The notes beneath the pieces were generated by a model. It worked only from the letters and a program-made list of their open reading frames with translations. It was not told the DNA's origin and did not search any database. A stretch of DNA of 64,000 nucleotides, taken from positions 248,001-312,000 of the forward strand of contig NZ_NCSM01000011.1 of assembly GCF_002224125.1 (NCBI RefSeq), given 5' to 3'. Within the stretch, counting starts at the first letter, position 1; each line of letters begins with the position of its first letter. The DNA is from Streptomyces sp. NBS 14/10 (lineage in GTDB: Bacteria; Actinomycetota; Actinomycetes; Streptomycetales; Streptomycetaceae). Shown here piece by piece: positions 19,194 to 29,135 of the stretch. The position numbers and the translations under genes were made by a program.

Positions 19194-20050
19194 CCTCCTT
19201 CCTCAACGAGCTGGCCAAGCAGCTGGCCGGCAAGTGGGTTTCCCTCCTCGTCGTTCCCGGGGCCCTCTTCGTCGCCGCCGTCACCGTGGGCTGGCGCATA
19301 CGTTTCGGGAAGTGGCCCGGCGACGAGCGGTTCGTGGCCGAACTCAAGCAGGGCACTGCCTCGGGCGGGCAACTGGCCGCCGCCGTGCTGGGTGCCCTGC
19401 TGCTGTCGGTCTGTGCGGGGCTGCTTGCACATGGCGCGGGGAGGGCCGTCCACTGGCTGTGGCTCGGCCAATGGCCCGGACGTACCGGCGAGGCCCTGAC
19501 CGGTCGGCGCCGTCGCCGCTGGGAAGGTGCCCAAGACCGCTATGAACAGGCGTACCGCCAGGGGCAGCCGGACGAGGTCCTGGCCCACCTGGCTTACCGG
19601 CGCAATCGCATCGCGCTGGCGCCTCCGACGAGACCGACTCACATGGGCGACAACATAGCGGCGCTCAGCATCCGCGTCCGGCTCGAGTACGGCCTCGACC
19701 TCGAATTCGGCTGGCCGCGGCTGTGGCTGGTACTGCCGGAGGAGACCCGAGCGGTTCTGGACGAGGGGAAGGACGCGTTCAACAGAGCGGCCACGCTGGC
19801 CGGTTGGGGCGTTCTCTATGCCCTCGCGGGGGCCGTGTGGTGGCCGCTGGGGTTGGCGGGGCTCGGCACGATCTTCACGGCCATTGTCCGAGGCCGTTCG
19901 GCCATCATGAACCTGGCCCAACTGATGGAGTCCGCGGTCGACCTCCATGGCGCGGACCTCGCCACTTCGCTGGGCATTCCGGTCCCGGACGGTCGCGTCA
20001 CACCGGAGATCGGCCGCGAGGTCACCCGCGTGGTACGCAAGGGTGCGTGA
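19190..20050 (+). CDS. Membrane protein of the CHAT-linked locus
   Basis: Protein of about 286 residues, not recognised as a named family. Hydrophobic segments lie near residues 15-37 (VSLLVVPGALFVAAVTVGW), 60-90 (AAAVLGALLLSVCAGLL) and 205-240 (LAGWGVLYALAGAVWWPLGL); the middle is a charged cytoplasmic region. The GTG start overlaps the stop of the Cys-rich protein gene. Its coupling suggests it anchors or transduces a signal for the CHAT system at the membrane, or is the membrane target that CHAT cleavage would activate. Function is inference only. Confidence 0.65.
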   Translation: MTSFLNELAKQLAGKWVSLLVVPGALFVAAVTVGWRIRFGKWPGDERFVAELKQGTASGGQLAAAVLGALLLSVCAGLLAHGAGRAVHWLWLGQWPGRTGEALTGRRRRRWEGAQDRYEQAYRQGQPDEVLAHLAYRRNRIALAPPTRPTHMGDNIAALSIRVRLEYGLDLEFGWPRLWLVLPEETRAVLDEGKDAFNRAATLAGWGVLYALAGAVWWPLGLAGLGTIFTAIVRGRSAIMNLAQLMESAVDLHGADLATSLGIPVPDGRVTPEIGREVTRVVRKGA

Positions 20051-20147
20051 AGGGCCAACGGCTCAGTACGACCACGTACGGATTTTCGATTGCCCGTAAC
20101 CGCATTCATGCACGGAATATCGGGCATTCCCGCTTCTTCGGGTCGAT

Positions 20148-20183
20148 CCGGAACCGGCGGAATATTAGAATGCCGCCTTCCGG
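20148..20183 (+). terminator. Stem-loop between the CHAT-linked operon and the biosynthetic cluster
   Basis: CCGGAA-cc-GGCGG pairs with CCGCC-TTCCGG around a 12-base A/T-rich loop, giving 11 base pairs with a two-base bulge. It begins 98 bases after the membrane-protein stop and lies 158 bases before the first biosynthetic gene. The rest of the 290-base gap (20051-20340) is less GC-rich than its surroundings; the cluster promoter must lie there, but no consensus is clear. Confidence 0.45.
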
Positions 20184-20340
20184 TAATTGTCGCGCTGAGC
20201 GCACCGGAACTACGCCGTCATGAAAATGCCAACTTCCTTGACCTCCTTGCCCGAGCAGACACCGCGATGCAAACATCACCTCGCGGACCGGCGCAGGTTC
20301 CAGTCGCAGGGCCCCAATGGCCGAGGAACGGATTATTCCT

Positions 20341-21221
20341 ATGAAGATCACGCCGCAAGTCGACCAGAAAATGGGTGCCACGGTCACCGAGTTCGACGTG
20401 GAAACGCTGTCGACATCCGACCTGCTCCACCTCAAGGATGCGATCTATCAGGAGAAGTTACTGATCCTGAAGGACCAGCACCTCAGTCCGCAGCAGTTCA
20501 TCGCGCTCGGAAAGGCACTCGGTACGATCGAGGTCTATTACGAGCCGATGTACCACCATCCCGACCACGAAGAGATATTCGTGTCCTCCAGCACCCCGGA
20601 GTCGACACAGCAGGTGGGGGTCCCCAAGACCGGTGCGTTCTGGCATGCGGACTACTCGTTCATGCCCAGGCCGTTCGGCATCACGATGACCTACCCACAA
20701 GTGGTCCCCAAGACGAACCGGGGAACGCACTACATCGATATGGGAAAGGTGTTCGCCGGCCTGCCCGAAGAACTGCGTTCGGTGGCGAGAACGACCAAGG
20801 GACTGCACAGCGCGAGGCGCTATTTCAAGATCCGGCCGTCCGATGTCTACCGCCCCATCTGTGAACTCGTGGACGAAATCGAGAAGAAGACCCCGCCGGT
20901 GATCCACCCCACGGTCTTCGTCCACCCGGTCACCGGGGAAGAGGTGCTGTATGTCAGCGAGGCCCTGACCTGCGAGCTGCACGACCAGCAGGGCCGGGTG
21001 CTCGAGGACGACTCGCTGCACCGACTGCTCGAGGCCAGTGGTCAGCTCGACACGACGTTCGGCAACGAGCACATTCACACCCAGACGTTCACCGAAGGCG
21101 ACCTGCTCATCTGGGACAACCGCAGCCTCGTCCACCGCGCGCTGCACAGCCCCACACCGGAGCCCAGCACCTCGTACCGGGTGACCGTCCACGACGACCA
21201 TCCCTTCTTCGGGACGACGAC

Positions 21222-21225
<4 letters not shown>
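20341..21225 (+). CDS. Fe(II)/2-oxoglutarate oxygenase, isonitrile-forming type (ScoE/Rv0097-like)
   Basis: TauD-fold oxygenase of about 294 residues. The iron ligands are His102 and Asp104 in AFWHADYSF and His265 in SLVHRA. The stretches YYEPMYHH (66-73), IFVSSS, GVPKTGAFWH, FKIRPSDVYRP and LLIWDNRSLVHRA match what I recall of M. tuberculosis Rv0097 and Streptomyces ScoE, which turn an N-carboxymethyl beta-amino acid into an isonitrile by oxidation and decarboxylation. The start MKITPQVDQKMGATVTEF aligns with the Rv0097 N-terminus; an ATG at 20317 is the alternative. It overlaps the next gene as ATGA. Family membership is firm; isonitrile formation is inferred from the neighbours. Confidence 0.85.
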
Positions 21226-21784
<559 letters not shown>

Positions 21785-21788
<4 letters not shown>

Positions 21789-22174
21789 CCGAACCGGCGA
21801 ACGCGGTGGATCTGCTGCTCTCACTCCCCCGGGCGCGCCGCAGGCAGACGCTGGCGGGCCTGGTCGATGCCGAGGTCAGAGAGGTCCTGCGGCTTCCGGA
21901 AGACGCCGAGACGGGCGCAGACGTCAGCTTCTTCGACCTGGGCATGACCTCGCTCCGGCTGACCGAGCTTCGTCAGCGTCTGACCCGGATGCTGGACCGG
22001 AGGATCGAGATCGAGGCGCTGTTCGAGCACCCGACGTCCCAGGGCCTGACCGATCATCTCGCGGACACCGTGCTCTCCGACGTGTTCCCCAGCGCCGTTC
22101 ACGCACCCGCACCACAGAACGCTCAGGAGCTGCCGCCGATGGTCCAGGAGATTCTGCGGAACCTCTACAGCTGA
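21785..22174 (+). CDS. Stand-alone acyl carrier protein
   Basis: ACP of 129 residues. The carrier domain spans about residues 20-95 with the attachment motif FFDLGMTSLRLTEL, in which the usual Asp-Ser is Thr-Ser; the Ser should carry phosphopantetheine. The C-terminal ~30 residues (PPMVQEILRNLYS) form a short helix, perhaps for docking to the next synthase. It overlaps the FcoT gene by ATGA and lies 39 bases before the PKS gene. By position it corresponds to ScoB/Rv0100, the carrier that receives the acyl chain from the acyl-AMP ligase. Confidence 0.85.
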
Positions 22175-22213
22175 GACCTGCGGAGCGGCCGTGCACCCCA
22201 TACCAGGAGCGAC

Positions 22214-25200
22214 ATGACGACACCTGCCCCTGACGGAGATCTGCTCCAGCGGCTGCTGCTGGAGAAGTACGAACCGATCGCCATCGTGGGCATCGGTCTG
22301 CGGCTGCCGGGCGGCAACGACACACGGGAGTCACTGGCGGAGTTCCTGCGCTCCGGGCGGGACGGCACCGGCCCCATTCCCTCCGACCGCTGGGACGTCG
22401 CCGCGTTCGAGAGCGACGACCCGGCCGCGAAGGGCACGATCCGTACCCGGGGCGGCGGCTTCCTCGAGGGCATCGACCGGTTCGACCCCGCGTTCTTCGG
22501 TATATCGCCGAAAGAAGCCGACTACGTGGATCCGCAGCAGCGGCTGCTGCTGGAGACGGCGTGGGAAGCGCTGGAGGACTCGGGGCTCGACGCGCACGCG
22601 CTGCGCGGCGGCGACGGCGGTGTCTACGTGGGGATCAGCTCCGCGGACTACATGATCGCCGCGGAGACCCTGCCGTACGAGGCGATCAACGGCTATCTGG
22701 GCACCGGGACCGCCCACAGCGCCGCCTCGGGACGACTGTCGTACGTCCTCGGCTGGCACGGCCCCTGCGCGAGCTTCGACACGGCCTGCTCATCGTCGCT
22801 GGTGGCGCTGCACACGGCCGTGCAGGACCTGCGGCAGCGGCAGTGCGATATCGCCCTGTGCGCCGGGGTCAACCTGGTCCACCACCCGCAGGCGCACATC
22901 GTGACGACCGATGCCAACATGCTGGCTCCGGACGGACGTTGCAAGACCTTCGACGACCGCGCGGACGGATACGCCCGCAGCGAAGGGTGCGGTGTGCTGG
23001 CGCTCAAGCGGCTGTCCGACGCCCAGCGGGACGGCGACCGGATCCTGGCCCTGGTACGCGGCTCGGCGATCCGCCAGGACGGCGAGGGCGCCGGTCTCAC
23101 GGTGCCCAATGGAAGCTCCCAGCAGCGGGTGATGCGCGCGGCGCTGCTCAACTCGGCGGTGCGGCCGGAGGACATCCAGTACGTCGAGGCGCACGGCACG
23201 GGCACCGCGCTGGGCGATCCCATTGAGTTATCGGCGATCGGCAAGGTCTTCGCCGAGTCGCACAGCCCCGGCGCCCCGGTCTTCGTCGCCTCGGGCAAGA
23301 CCAACCTGGGCCACGCCGAGGCCGCGGCCGGTGTGAGCGGCATCATCAAGGTGGCGTTGCAGCTGGGCGAGGAGCTCATCTACCCGCATCTGAACATGGA
23401 CATCCCCTCCACCCATGTCGCATGGGACGAGCTCCCCGTCGCGGTGCCCCGCGAGCCCGTATCCTGGCCGGCCGGTACCCGCAGGGCGCTGGTGAACTCC
23501 TTCGGCTTCGCCGGCACCATCGCGTCCGCGGTCATCGAGCAGGCCCCCGCCGTTGCCCCCACGTCCGACCTGGTACGGGAGGAGAGCGCCCGGCCACGGT
23601 CCGGCGCGGCCGTGTTCACCCTGTCGGCCCGGACCCGCAAGGCGCTGGGACTCCAGGTGGAGCGGTACCGGCGCTATCTCGCCGACCATCCGGACACCGA
23701 CGTCGCGGAGTTGTGCCATGCGAGCAATGTCCTGCGGGCGCATCACGCCTCGCGTATCGCCGGAGTCGTCGGCGGCCCGGCGGACCTGGAGGCGCTGCTG
23801 GCCCGGCAGCTCCGCGCGACCGATGACACCGACACCGCACAGCAGCGCAAGGTGGCCTTCCTGTTCAGCGGTCAGGGCTCCCAGTACCCCGGCATGGCGG
23901 CCGGGCTCTACCGGAGCCACCGGGTCTTCCGCGACACCGTCGACGTATGCGACCGGCTCTTCGCGGAACACCTGGACGGGCCGCCCGTCCGCGATGTGAT
24001 GTTCGGTGAAGGCCATGCCACCCAACTGCTGGACCAGACCCGGTACACCCAGCCGGCGCTGTTCACCCTGGAATACGCCCTGGCAGAGCTGTGGAAGTCG
24101 TGGGGCATCTGTCCGGACACCGTGATCGGGCACAGCATCGGTGAGGTGGCCGCGGCCACCGTGGCGGGCGTCTTCCCGCTTCCGGACGCGATCGGGCTGG
24201 TGGCGGCGCGGGCCCGGCTCATGCAGTCGGTGTCGGCACCGGGCGGGATGATGGCGGTACGGGCATCGGGTGCGGACATCGCTCCGTTGCTCGACCAGTA
24301 CCCCGGTCTGTCGCTCGCCGCGCTCAACGCTCCCGACCAGTGCGTGGTGTCGGGTGGCACGGAGCCGCTGGAGGCGATGGCAGCCGAGCTGACCGAGCGT
24401 GGTCTGCGTACCAAGCGGCTCCCGGTGTCCCATGCCTTTCACTCACCGCTGATGGACGAGGTGGTGGAGGAGTTCCGCGACCTCATCGCCAAGGTGCGGT
24501 TCCAGGAGCCCGAGATCACCCTGATTTCCAATCTGAGCGGCGAAATCGCCGACGTGGACGAGGTGTGCTCCGCCGCCTACTGGGCGCGGCTGATCCGTGA
24601 ACCCGTCGACTTCGCCGGTGGCATCCGGACACTGACCGGCCTCGGACCGCACGCCATGGTGGAGATCGGGCCGGGCCGATCCCTGATCAACTCCGGGCGC
24701 GCGTGTGTGCCGGCCTCCCGCCACCTGTGGGTGGCGTCCTTGGGATCCGCGGCGGAGCAGGACCGCTCGCCGTACGAAGCCGCCGCCCAGCTCTACACGG
24801 CGGGGCTGCCCCTGTCGTGGCGGGGTTTCCACGAGGGCCGGCCGAAGCCGCGGCTCACCCTGCCGACCTACTCTTTCGACCGCAAGCGGTACTGGCTGCC
24901 GTACTTCGGCAAAGACATGAATGCCAGTGCCCATCACCCGCTGCTCGGCGCCGAGACCACGACGGAGAAGCAACGCTCCTCCTCTGTACGGGAGTTCGCC
25001 AACCGGATCAGCGCCGACCGGCCGGACTACCTGGTGGATCACATGGTCGTCGGCCAAGTGGTGTTCCCGGCGGCTGGGTTCATCGAACTGCTCATCGCCG
25101 CGGTGGACGCCGTGCACGGACACACCCGGTTTCCGATCGACGACATGCGCATCCATGAGCCACTGCTGCTGTCGGACGGCGCCATCAGTCTGCGCACCCG

Positions 25201-27634
25201 GCTCAGGACCACGGAGGACGGCGGCGAGCTCATCGAGATCCTCAGCGTCAGCGACGACGCGGGCATCGAGAGGCTGCACGTCACCGCGGCCATCGGCAAG
25301 GAGGGCCAGGACGCCGTACCGCTCGAAGACGGCTCCGACCTGCTGGAAGAGCTGGCCGGGGCCGAGGCGGAGGACGAACAGCGAGACGAGCGGATCGCCG
25401 AGCTGTACGCGGACTTCGCGGATTCCGGTATGGACTACGGCCCGCGCTTCCAGCTCATCGAGTCCTTCACCCGCCGCGGCGACAACCTCGTGACGGCAGA
25501 GATCACCGGTCCGGCGGGGGTGACCGCCGAACACCTCCCCCCGGCGATCCTCGACTCCGCGCTGCAGACCCTGGCCACCATCATCCAGCCCGGCCTTCCC
25601 GTCCGGCTGCGGTCTTTCCACCTCCTCAGCCGGCCCCGTGGCGCGACGCTGCGCAGCGTGGTCCGGCTGCTCCCCGCGCAGCCGTCCACGGATGTGGACT
25701 TCGTCGCCGATGTGGTGCTCTACGACGGCCGACGCGTCGTCTGCGTACTGAACGGACTGGAACTGCGGCGGATGTCCTCGGTCGGTGTCGCCCGGCGGCG
25801 GATGTTCTATCAGACCCGGTGGATCGAAGCGCCCGCCTCGGACGCGCCCGTCCCAGGGCGTCGTATCGCGCTGCTGCACAGTGGTCTGGAAGGGGACGTG
25901 TCGCTGGCCGAAGAGGCGGAGCGCACCGGCACCTCGCTCGCCTTCGCTTCCGACCTGGACCGGCTCCCCGATCTGCTCGCACAAGGGCCGACCGACCTGT
26001 GCTGGTTCTGGCAGCCGGGCACGCAACCCCCCGCGGTGCCCGGCCTCGGTGTTGATGGGTTGCGTGCCGAATGCGAGCGGCAGTACACCGAGCTGCTGGA
26101 GCTGGTGCGCCTCCTGGAGAGCTGCGGATTCGGGCCGGATCAGCGGCTGTGGCTGGTGACCAGAGGCGGCCAGTGGTTTCCCCAGGACGAGGCCGATGAC
26201 GGCAGCCGGCTGTCCGCCTCCAGCGTCTGGGGCTTCGGTGCGGTGTTGCTGAGCGAGTATCCGAACCACCGGGTGACTCTCCTCGATCTGCCGGTGGGCG
26301 AGAGCGACCCGGCCGCCGTGCTCGGGGAGTTGCTGAGCAGCGATCCCGACGAGTTCCAGATCGCCTACCGCGATGGTCGGCGCCATGTCCGCCGGCTGGT
26401 CCCGAGCGGCCCCGAGGAGCGGATCGGGACCGAGGAGCCGATCGCGACCGAACCCGAGCAGTCGCCGGTCGACGGTGACCACACCTACCTCATCACCGGC
26501 GGGCTCGGTGGCCTGGGCCTGCTGACGGCTCGGACGCTGGTGGACCGCGGCGCGCGCCACCTGGCGCTGGTCAGCAGGCGAGCCCCCGACGACCAGGGGT
26601 TGCAGAAGGTCAGGCAGACCCTCGGCGAGCAGGTCAGTGTGCGGGTGTACGCCGCGGATATCGCGGAACCCGCGGCCGTCGACGCCTTGTTCAAGAGTCT
26701 CGCGAAGGAAGGACCGGCGCTGGGCGGTGTCGTCCACGCGGCGGGTGTGCTCTCCGACCGGCCCGTGAACTCACAGGACTGGGACAACATCGACAAGGTT
26801 TTCTGTTCCAAGGTCTACGGAAGCTGGCTGTTGCACCAGGCGACAGCCGACCTCCCCGAGGTCAGGTTCTTCATCGGATACGGATCCAGCTCCGCCGTAC
26901 TGGGCCAGGCGGGCCAGTGCAACTACGCCGCAGGCAATGCCTTTCTGGACGCGCTCATGCACTGGCGCCGCGCGCTCGGCCTGCCCGGTACCGCGATCGA
27001 CTGGGGTCCATGGGCGGAGGTCGGTATGGCCGCGGCCCTGGACGAGGCGCACAAGCAGTCGTTCGAGCGGCAGGGAATGGTGTTCATCCAGCCCCGGGAC
27101 GGAGCCCGCGCTTTGGCCACGTTGCTGGACAGTCCCGTTCCGCAGATCGTGGTCGGCGAATGCGACTGGACCACGTACGCCGCGACACGGCCGTTGTCCA
27201 ACGCCCTGTACGAAGGGCTCGCACGCCCGAGGGACAACACTGTACGCACGCTCGACGTCGATCAACTGGTCGGGCTGCCCGAGGACGCACGACGGCAGGC
27301 GCTCGCCGACCTGGTCCGCGGGACCGTGGCCAAAGTGCTGCGCTTCGACGCCACGGGCGACATCCCGGCCGACACTCCCTTCACCCACCTGGGGCTGGAC
27401 TCACTGGCCGCGGTGGACGTCAAGAACGGCCTGGAGGCGGCGCTGCGCACCTCCCTGTCGGCTTCGATCACCATGGACTACCCGACAACGGACCTTCTCG
27501 TGGAGCACCTTGACGCACTGCTCCGGCCGGGCGACGGCGAGACGGACGGCCCGGGTGACCCGGGCGACCCGGGCGGCGGACTGGATTCACTGGACGCCGA
27601 GGCCGAACTGGCGGCGCTGAAGGACCTCGGATGA
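22214..27634 (+). CDS. Type I polyketide synthase, one module KS-AT-DH-KR-ACP
   Basis: Protein of 1,806 residues. KS: Cys192 in DTACSSSL, His327 in EAHGTGTALGDP, His367 in NLGHAEAAAG, all intact. AT: Ser641 in GHSIGE and HAFH at 740-743, the malonyl-CoA type. DH: His943 in the DHMVVGQVVFPAAG motif and Asp1114 in LDSALQ. KR: GGLGGLG near 1429, Tyr1571 in NYAAGN; the LSD motif suggests B-type stereochemistry. ACP: Ser1730 in LGLDSL. There is no enoylreductase and no thioesterase, so each extension should end as a 2-enoyl thioester. A Gly-Asp-Pro tail may act as linker. Start ATG with AGGAG; the stop overlaps the next KS gene as ATGA. Iterative use is possible but not shown. Confidence 0.93.
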   Translation: MTTPAPDGDLLQRLLLEKYEPIAIVGIGLRLPGGNDTRESLAEFLRSGRDGTGPIPSDRWDVAAFESDDPAAKGTIRTRGGGFLEGIDRFDPAFFGISPKEADYVDPQQRLLLETAWEALEDSGLDAHALRGGDGGVYVGISSADYMIAAETLPYEAINGYLGTGTAHSAASGRLSYVLGWHGPCASFDTACSSSLVALHTAVQDLRQRQCDIALCAGVNLVHHPQAHIVTTDANMLAPDGRCKTFDDRADGYARSEGCGVLALKRLSDAQRDGDRILALVRGSAIRQDGEGAGLTVPNGSSQQRVMRAALLNSAVRPEDIQYVEAHGTGTALGDPIELSAIGKVFAESHSPGAPVFVASGKTNLGHAEAAAGVSGIIKVALQLGEELIYPHLNMDIPSTHVAWDELPVAVPREPVSWPAGTRRALVNSFGFAGTIASAVIEQAPAVAPTSDLVREESARPRSGAAVFTLSARTRKALGLQVERYRRYLADHPDTDVAELCHASNVLRAHHASRIAGVVGGPADLEALLARQLRATDDTDTAQQRKVAFLFSGQGSQYPGMAAGLYRSHRVFRDTVDVCDRLFAEHLDGPPVRDVMFGEGHATQLLDQTRYTQPALFTLEYALAELWKSWGICPDTVIGHSIGEVAAATVAGVFPLPDAIGLVAARARLMQSVSAPGGMMAVRASGADIAPLLDQYPGLSLAALNAPDQCVVSGGTEPLEAMAAELTERGLRTKRLPVSHAFHSPLMDEVVEEFRDLIAKVRFQEPEITLISNLSGEIADVDEVCSAAYWARLIREPVDFAGGIRTLTGLGPHAMVEIGPGRSLINSGRACVPASRHLWVASLGSAAEQDRSPYEAAAQLYTAGLPLSWRGFHEGRPKPRLTLPTYSFDRKRYWLPYFGKDMNASAHHPLLGAETTTEKQRSSSVREFANRISADRPDYLVDHMVVGQVVFPAAGFIELLIAAVDAVHGHTRFPIDDMRIHEPLLLSDGAISLRTRLRTTEDGGELIEILSVSDDAGIERLHVTAAIGKEGQDAVPLEDGSDLLEELAGAEAEDEQRDERIAELYADFADSGMDYGPRFQLIESFTRRGDNLVTAEITGPAGVTAEHLPPAILDSALQTLATIIQPGLPVRLRSFHLLSRPRGATLRSVVRLLPAQPSTDVDFVADVVLYDGRRVVCVLNGLELRRMSSVGVARRRMFYQTRWIEAPASDAPVPGRRIALLHSGLEGDVSLAEEAERTGTSLAFASDLDRLPDLLAQGPTDLCWFWQPGTQPPAVPGLGVDGLRAECERQYTELLELVRLLESCGFGPDQRLWLVTRGGQWFPQDEADDGSRLSASSVWGFGAVLLSEYPNHRVTLLDLPVGESDPAAVLGELLSSDPDEFQIAYRDGRRHVRRLVPSGPEERIGTEEPIATEPEQSPVDGDHTYLITGGLGGLGLLTARTLVDRGARHLALVSRRAPDDQGLQKVRQTLGEQVSVRVYAADIAEPAAVDALFKSLAKEGPALGGVVHAAGVLSDRPVNSQDWDNIDKVFCSKVYGSWLLHQATADLPEVRFFIGYGSSSAVLGQAGQCNYAAGNAFLDALMHWRRALGLPGTAIDWGPWAEVGMAAALDEAHKQSFERQGMVFIQPRDGARALATLLDSPVPQIVVGECDWTTYAATRPLSNALYEGLARPRDNTVRTLDVDQLVGLPEDARRQALADLVRGTVAKVLRFDATGDIPADTPFTHLGLDSLAAVDVKNGLEAALRTSLSASITMDYPTTDLLVEHLDALLRPGDGETDGPGDPGDPGGGLDSLDAEAELAALKDLG

Positions 27635-29088
27635 GGGCGTACATCGAATCGCTGGAGAAGCTGTCCAGAACCCAGTTGATGCTGCTCCTCGCACGGCAGC
27701 ACCAGGCCGAGACCGAGGGTTTGGCGGTCGTGGGGATGAGCTGCCGGCTGCCCGGTGGCATCGACACCCCCGCCGATCTGTGGGCGATGGTCGACGAGGG
27801 CAGGATGCTGGCCACCGAGCAGGCCGGTGTCCCCACCGACAGCCTGGGCCGACCGCGCTGGAACCTCGCGGGGCCGGACATCGCGCCGTACGCCGCCGCG
27901 CTCCGCCAGGGCGGGTACCTCACCGATATCGACCTCTTCGACGCCGAGCGCTTCGGCATCTCCGAGGAGGAGGCCCGCTGCCTCGACCCGCAGCAGCGGC
28001 TGCTGCTCACCGAAACATCCCGGGCGTTGGAGGACGCGGGCCTCACCGACCCGGGCGGTCGACGCGTCGGCGTCTTCGTCTCCGTCACCACGCCCGAGTA
28101 CGGCCTGGCGGGGATCCGTAACGGCGTCACCGCCGACCGGATGTCCGCGCCGATGGCCACCGGCACGGTGGTCAGCGGCGCCGCCGGGCGGATCTCCGTC
28201 GGCCTCGGGCTGAACGGTCCGGCGCTGACGGTCGACACCGCCTGCTCCTCCACCCTCGTCGCGGTGCACCTCGCGGGCGCCGCGTTGCGCCGCAAGGAAT
28301 GCGATGTGGCCATCGTGGGAGTGAGCCATCTGCTGCTGTCACCGGTCACCACCGCGGTGTTCGCCAAGGCGGGCATGCTGTCCGCCACCGGGCGCTGCCG
28401 GCCCTTCACCGCGCGCGCCGACGGATACGTCCGCGCCGAGGGCAGCGTGGTGCTGGTACTGAAGCGCGAGCAGGACGCCCGTGCCGACGAGGACACTCCG
28501 TACGCCCTGATCCGGTCGAGCGCGATCCATCAGCACGGCCGACGGGCCACGATGTCCGCCCCGTCCTCCGCGGGACAGCAGCGGGCCATCCGGGACTGCC
28601 TGACCGCGGCCGGGGTCGACGCGGCGCAGGTCGGCTACGTCGAGGCGCACGGCAGCGCCGACAAGGTCGCCGACGCCGTCGAGATCGATGCGATAGCCAC
28701 CGCGTACGAACGCAACTCCACGGACGGCCCGCCGCTCTACGTCGGCAGCGGAAAGGCCAACATCGGCTACCTGGAGACCGCCTCGGGGGCCGTGGGACTG
28801 GTCAGGGCGATTCTCGCGCTGCGCCACCGCACCGTGCCCGCGCAACCCGACTTCACCGACCCCGATCCGGCCGTCTTCGGCCGGCCGACGTCGGTGACGG
28901 TGCCGACGAAGGCCCTGCCGTGGCCCTCGGAGGAGCACCGGCTGGCAGGTGTCAACGCGTTCGGTTTCACCGGGGTCAACGCACACGTCCTCATCGAAGC
29001 CGCCGCCACCGTACGGCCCGGTCCCCTTCCTGGTTCGGCGCCATTGGCCGGTGGCCACCACTGGCTCGACTCCTACACCTGGCACTGA
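27631..29088 (+). CDS. Stand-alone ketosynthase with altered active site
   Basis: KS-only protein of 485 residues with an N-terminal helical docking-like stretch (IESLEKLSRTQLMLLL). Cys205 in DTACSSTLVAVH and His340 in VEAHGSADKV are present, but the usual HGTGT loop is changed and the second catalytic His of NIGH is Tyr380 (ANIGYLETAS). That His normally supports decarboxylation and condensation, so this KS may transfer acyl groups or catalyse a non-decarboxylative reaction. The C-terminus reads NAFGFTGVNAHVLIE as in normal KS domains, so the gene is complete. It is co-translated with the PKS module. Confidence 0.85.
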   Translation: MRAYIESLEKLSRTQLMLLLARQHQAETEGLAVVGMSCRLPGGIDTPADLWAMVDEGRMLATEQAGVPTDSLGRPRWNLAGPDIAPYAAALRQGGYLTDIDLFDAERFGISEEEARCLDPQQRLLLTETSRALEDAGLTDPGGRRVGVFVSVTTPEYGLAGIRNGVTADRMSAPMATGTVVSGAAGRISVGLGLNGPALTVDTACSSTLVAVHLAGAALRRKECDVAIVGVSHLLLSPVTTAVFAKAGMLSATGRCRPFTARADGYVRAEGSVVLVLKREQDARADEDTPYALIRSSAIHQHGRRATMSAPSSAGQQRAIRDCLTAAGVDAAQVGYVEAHGSADKVADAVEIDAIATAYERNSTDGPPLYVGSGKANIGYLETASGAVGLVRAILALRHRTVPAQPDFTDPDPAVFGRPTSVTVPTKALPWPSEEHRLAGVNAFGFTGVNAHVLIEAAATVRPGPLPGSAPLAGGHHWLDSYTWH

Positions 29089-29120
29089 CAGCTACTCCTG
29101 GCACTGACCGTTACCCCTGG
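29078..29120. repeat. 19-bp tandem repeat at the 3' end of the KS gene
   Basis: CCTGGCACTGACAGCTACT is followed directly by CCTGGCACTGACCGTTACC and then by a partial third copy, CCTGGC. The first copy contains the KS stop codon; the second would repeat the same Trp-His-stop ending. It looks like a recent small duplication between the KS and ligase genes. Confidence 0.7.
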
Positions 29121-29135
29121 CGAGCGAGGCACCGG

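Noticed and set aside
24443..26737. Minus-strand open frame of 764 codons inside the PKS gene
   Set aside because: The plus frame carries intact AT, DH and KR motifs; the minus frame is a shadow with no family features.
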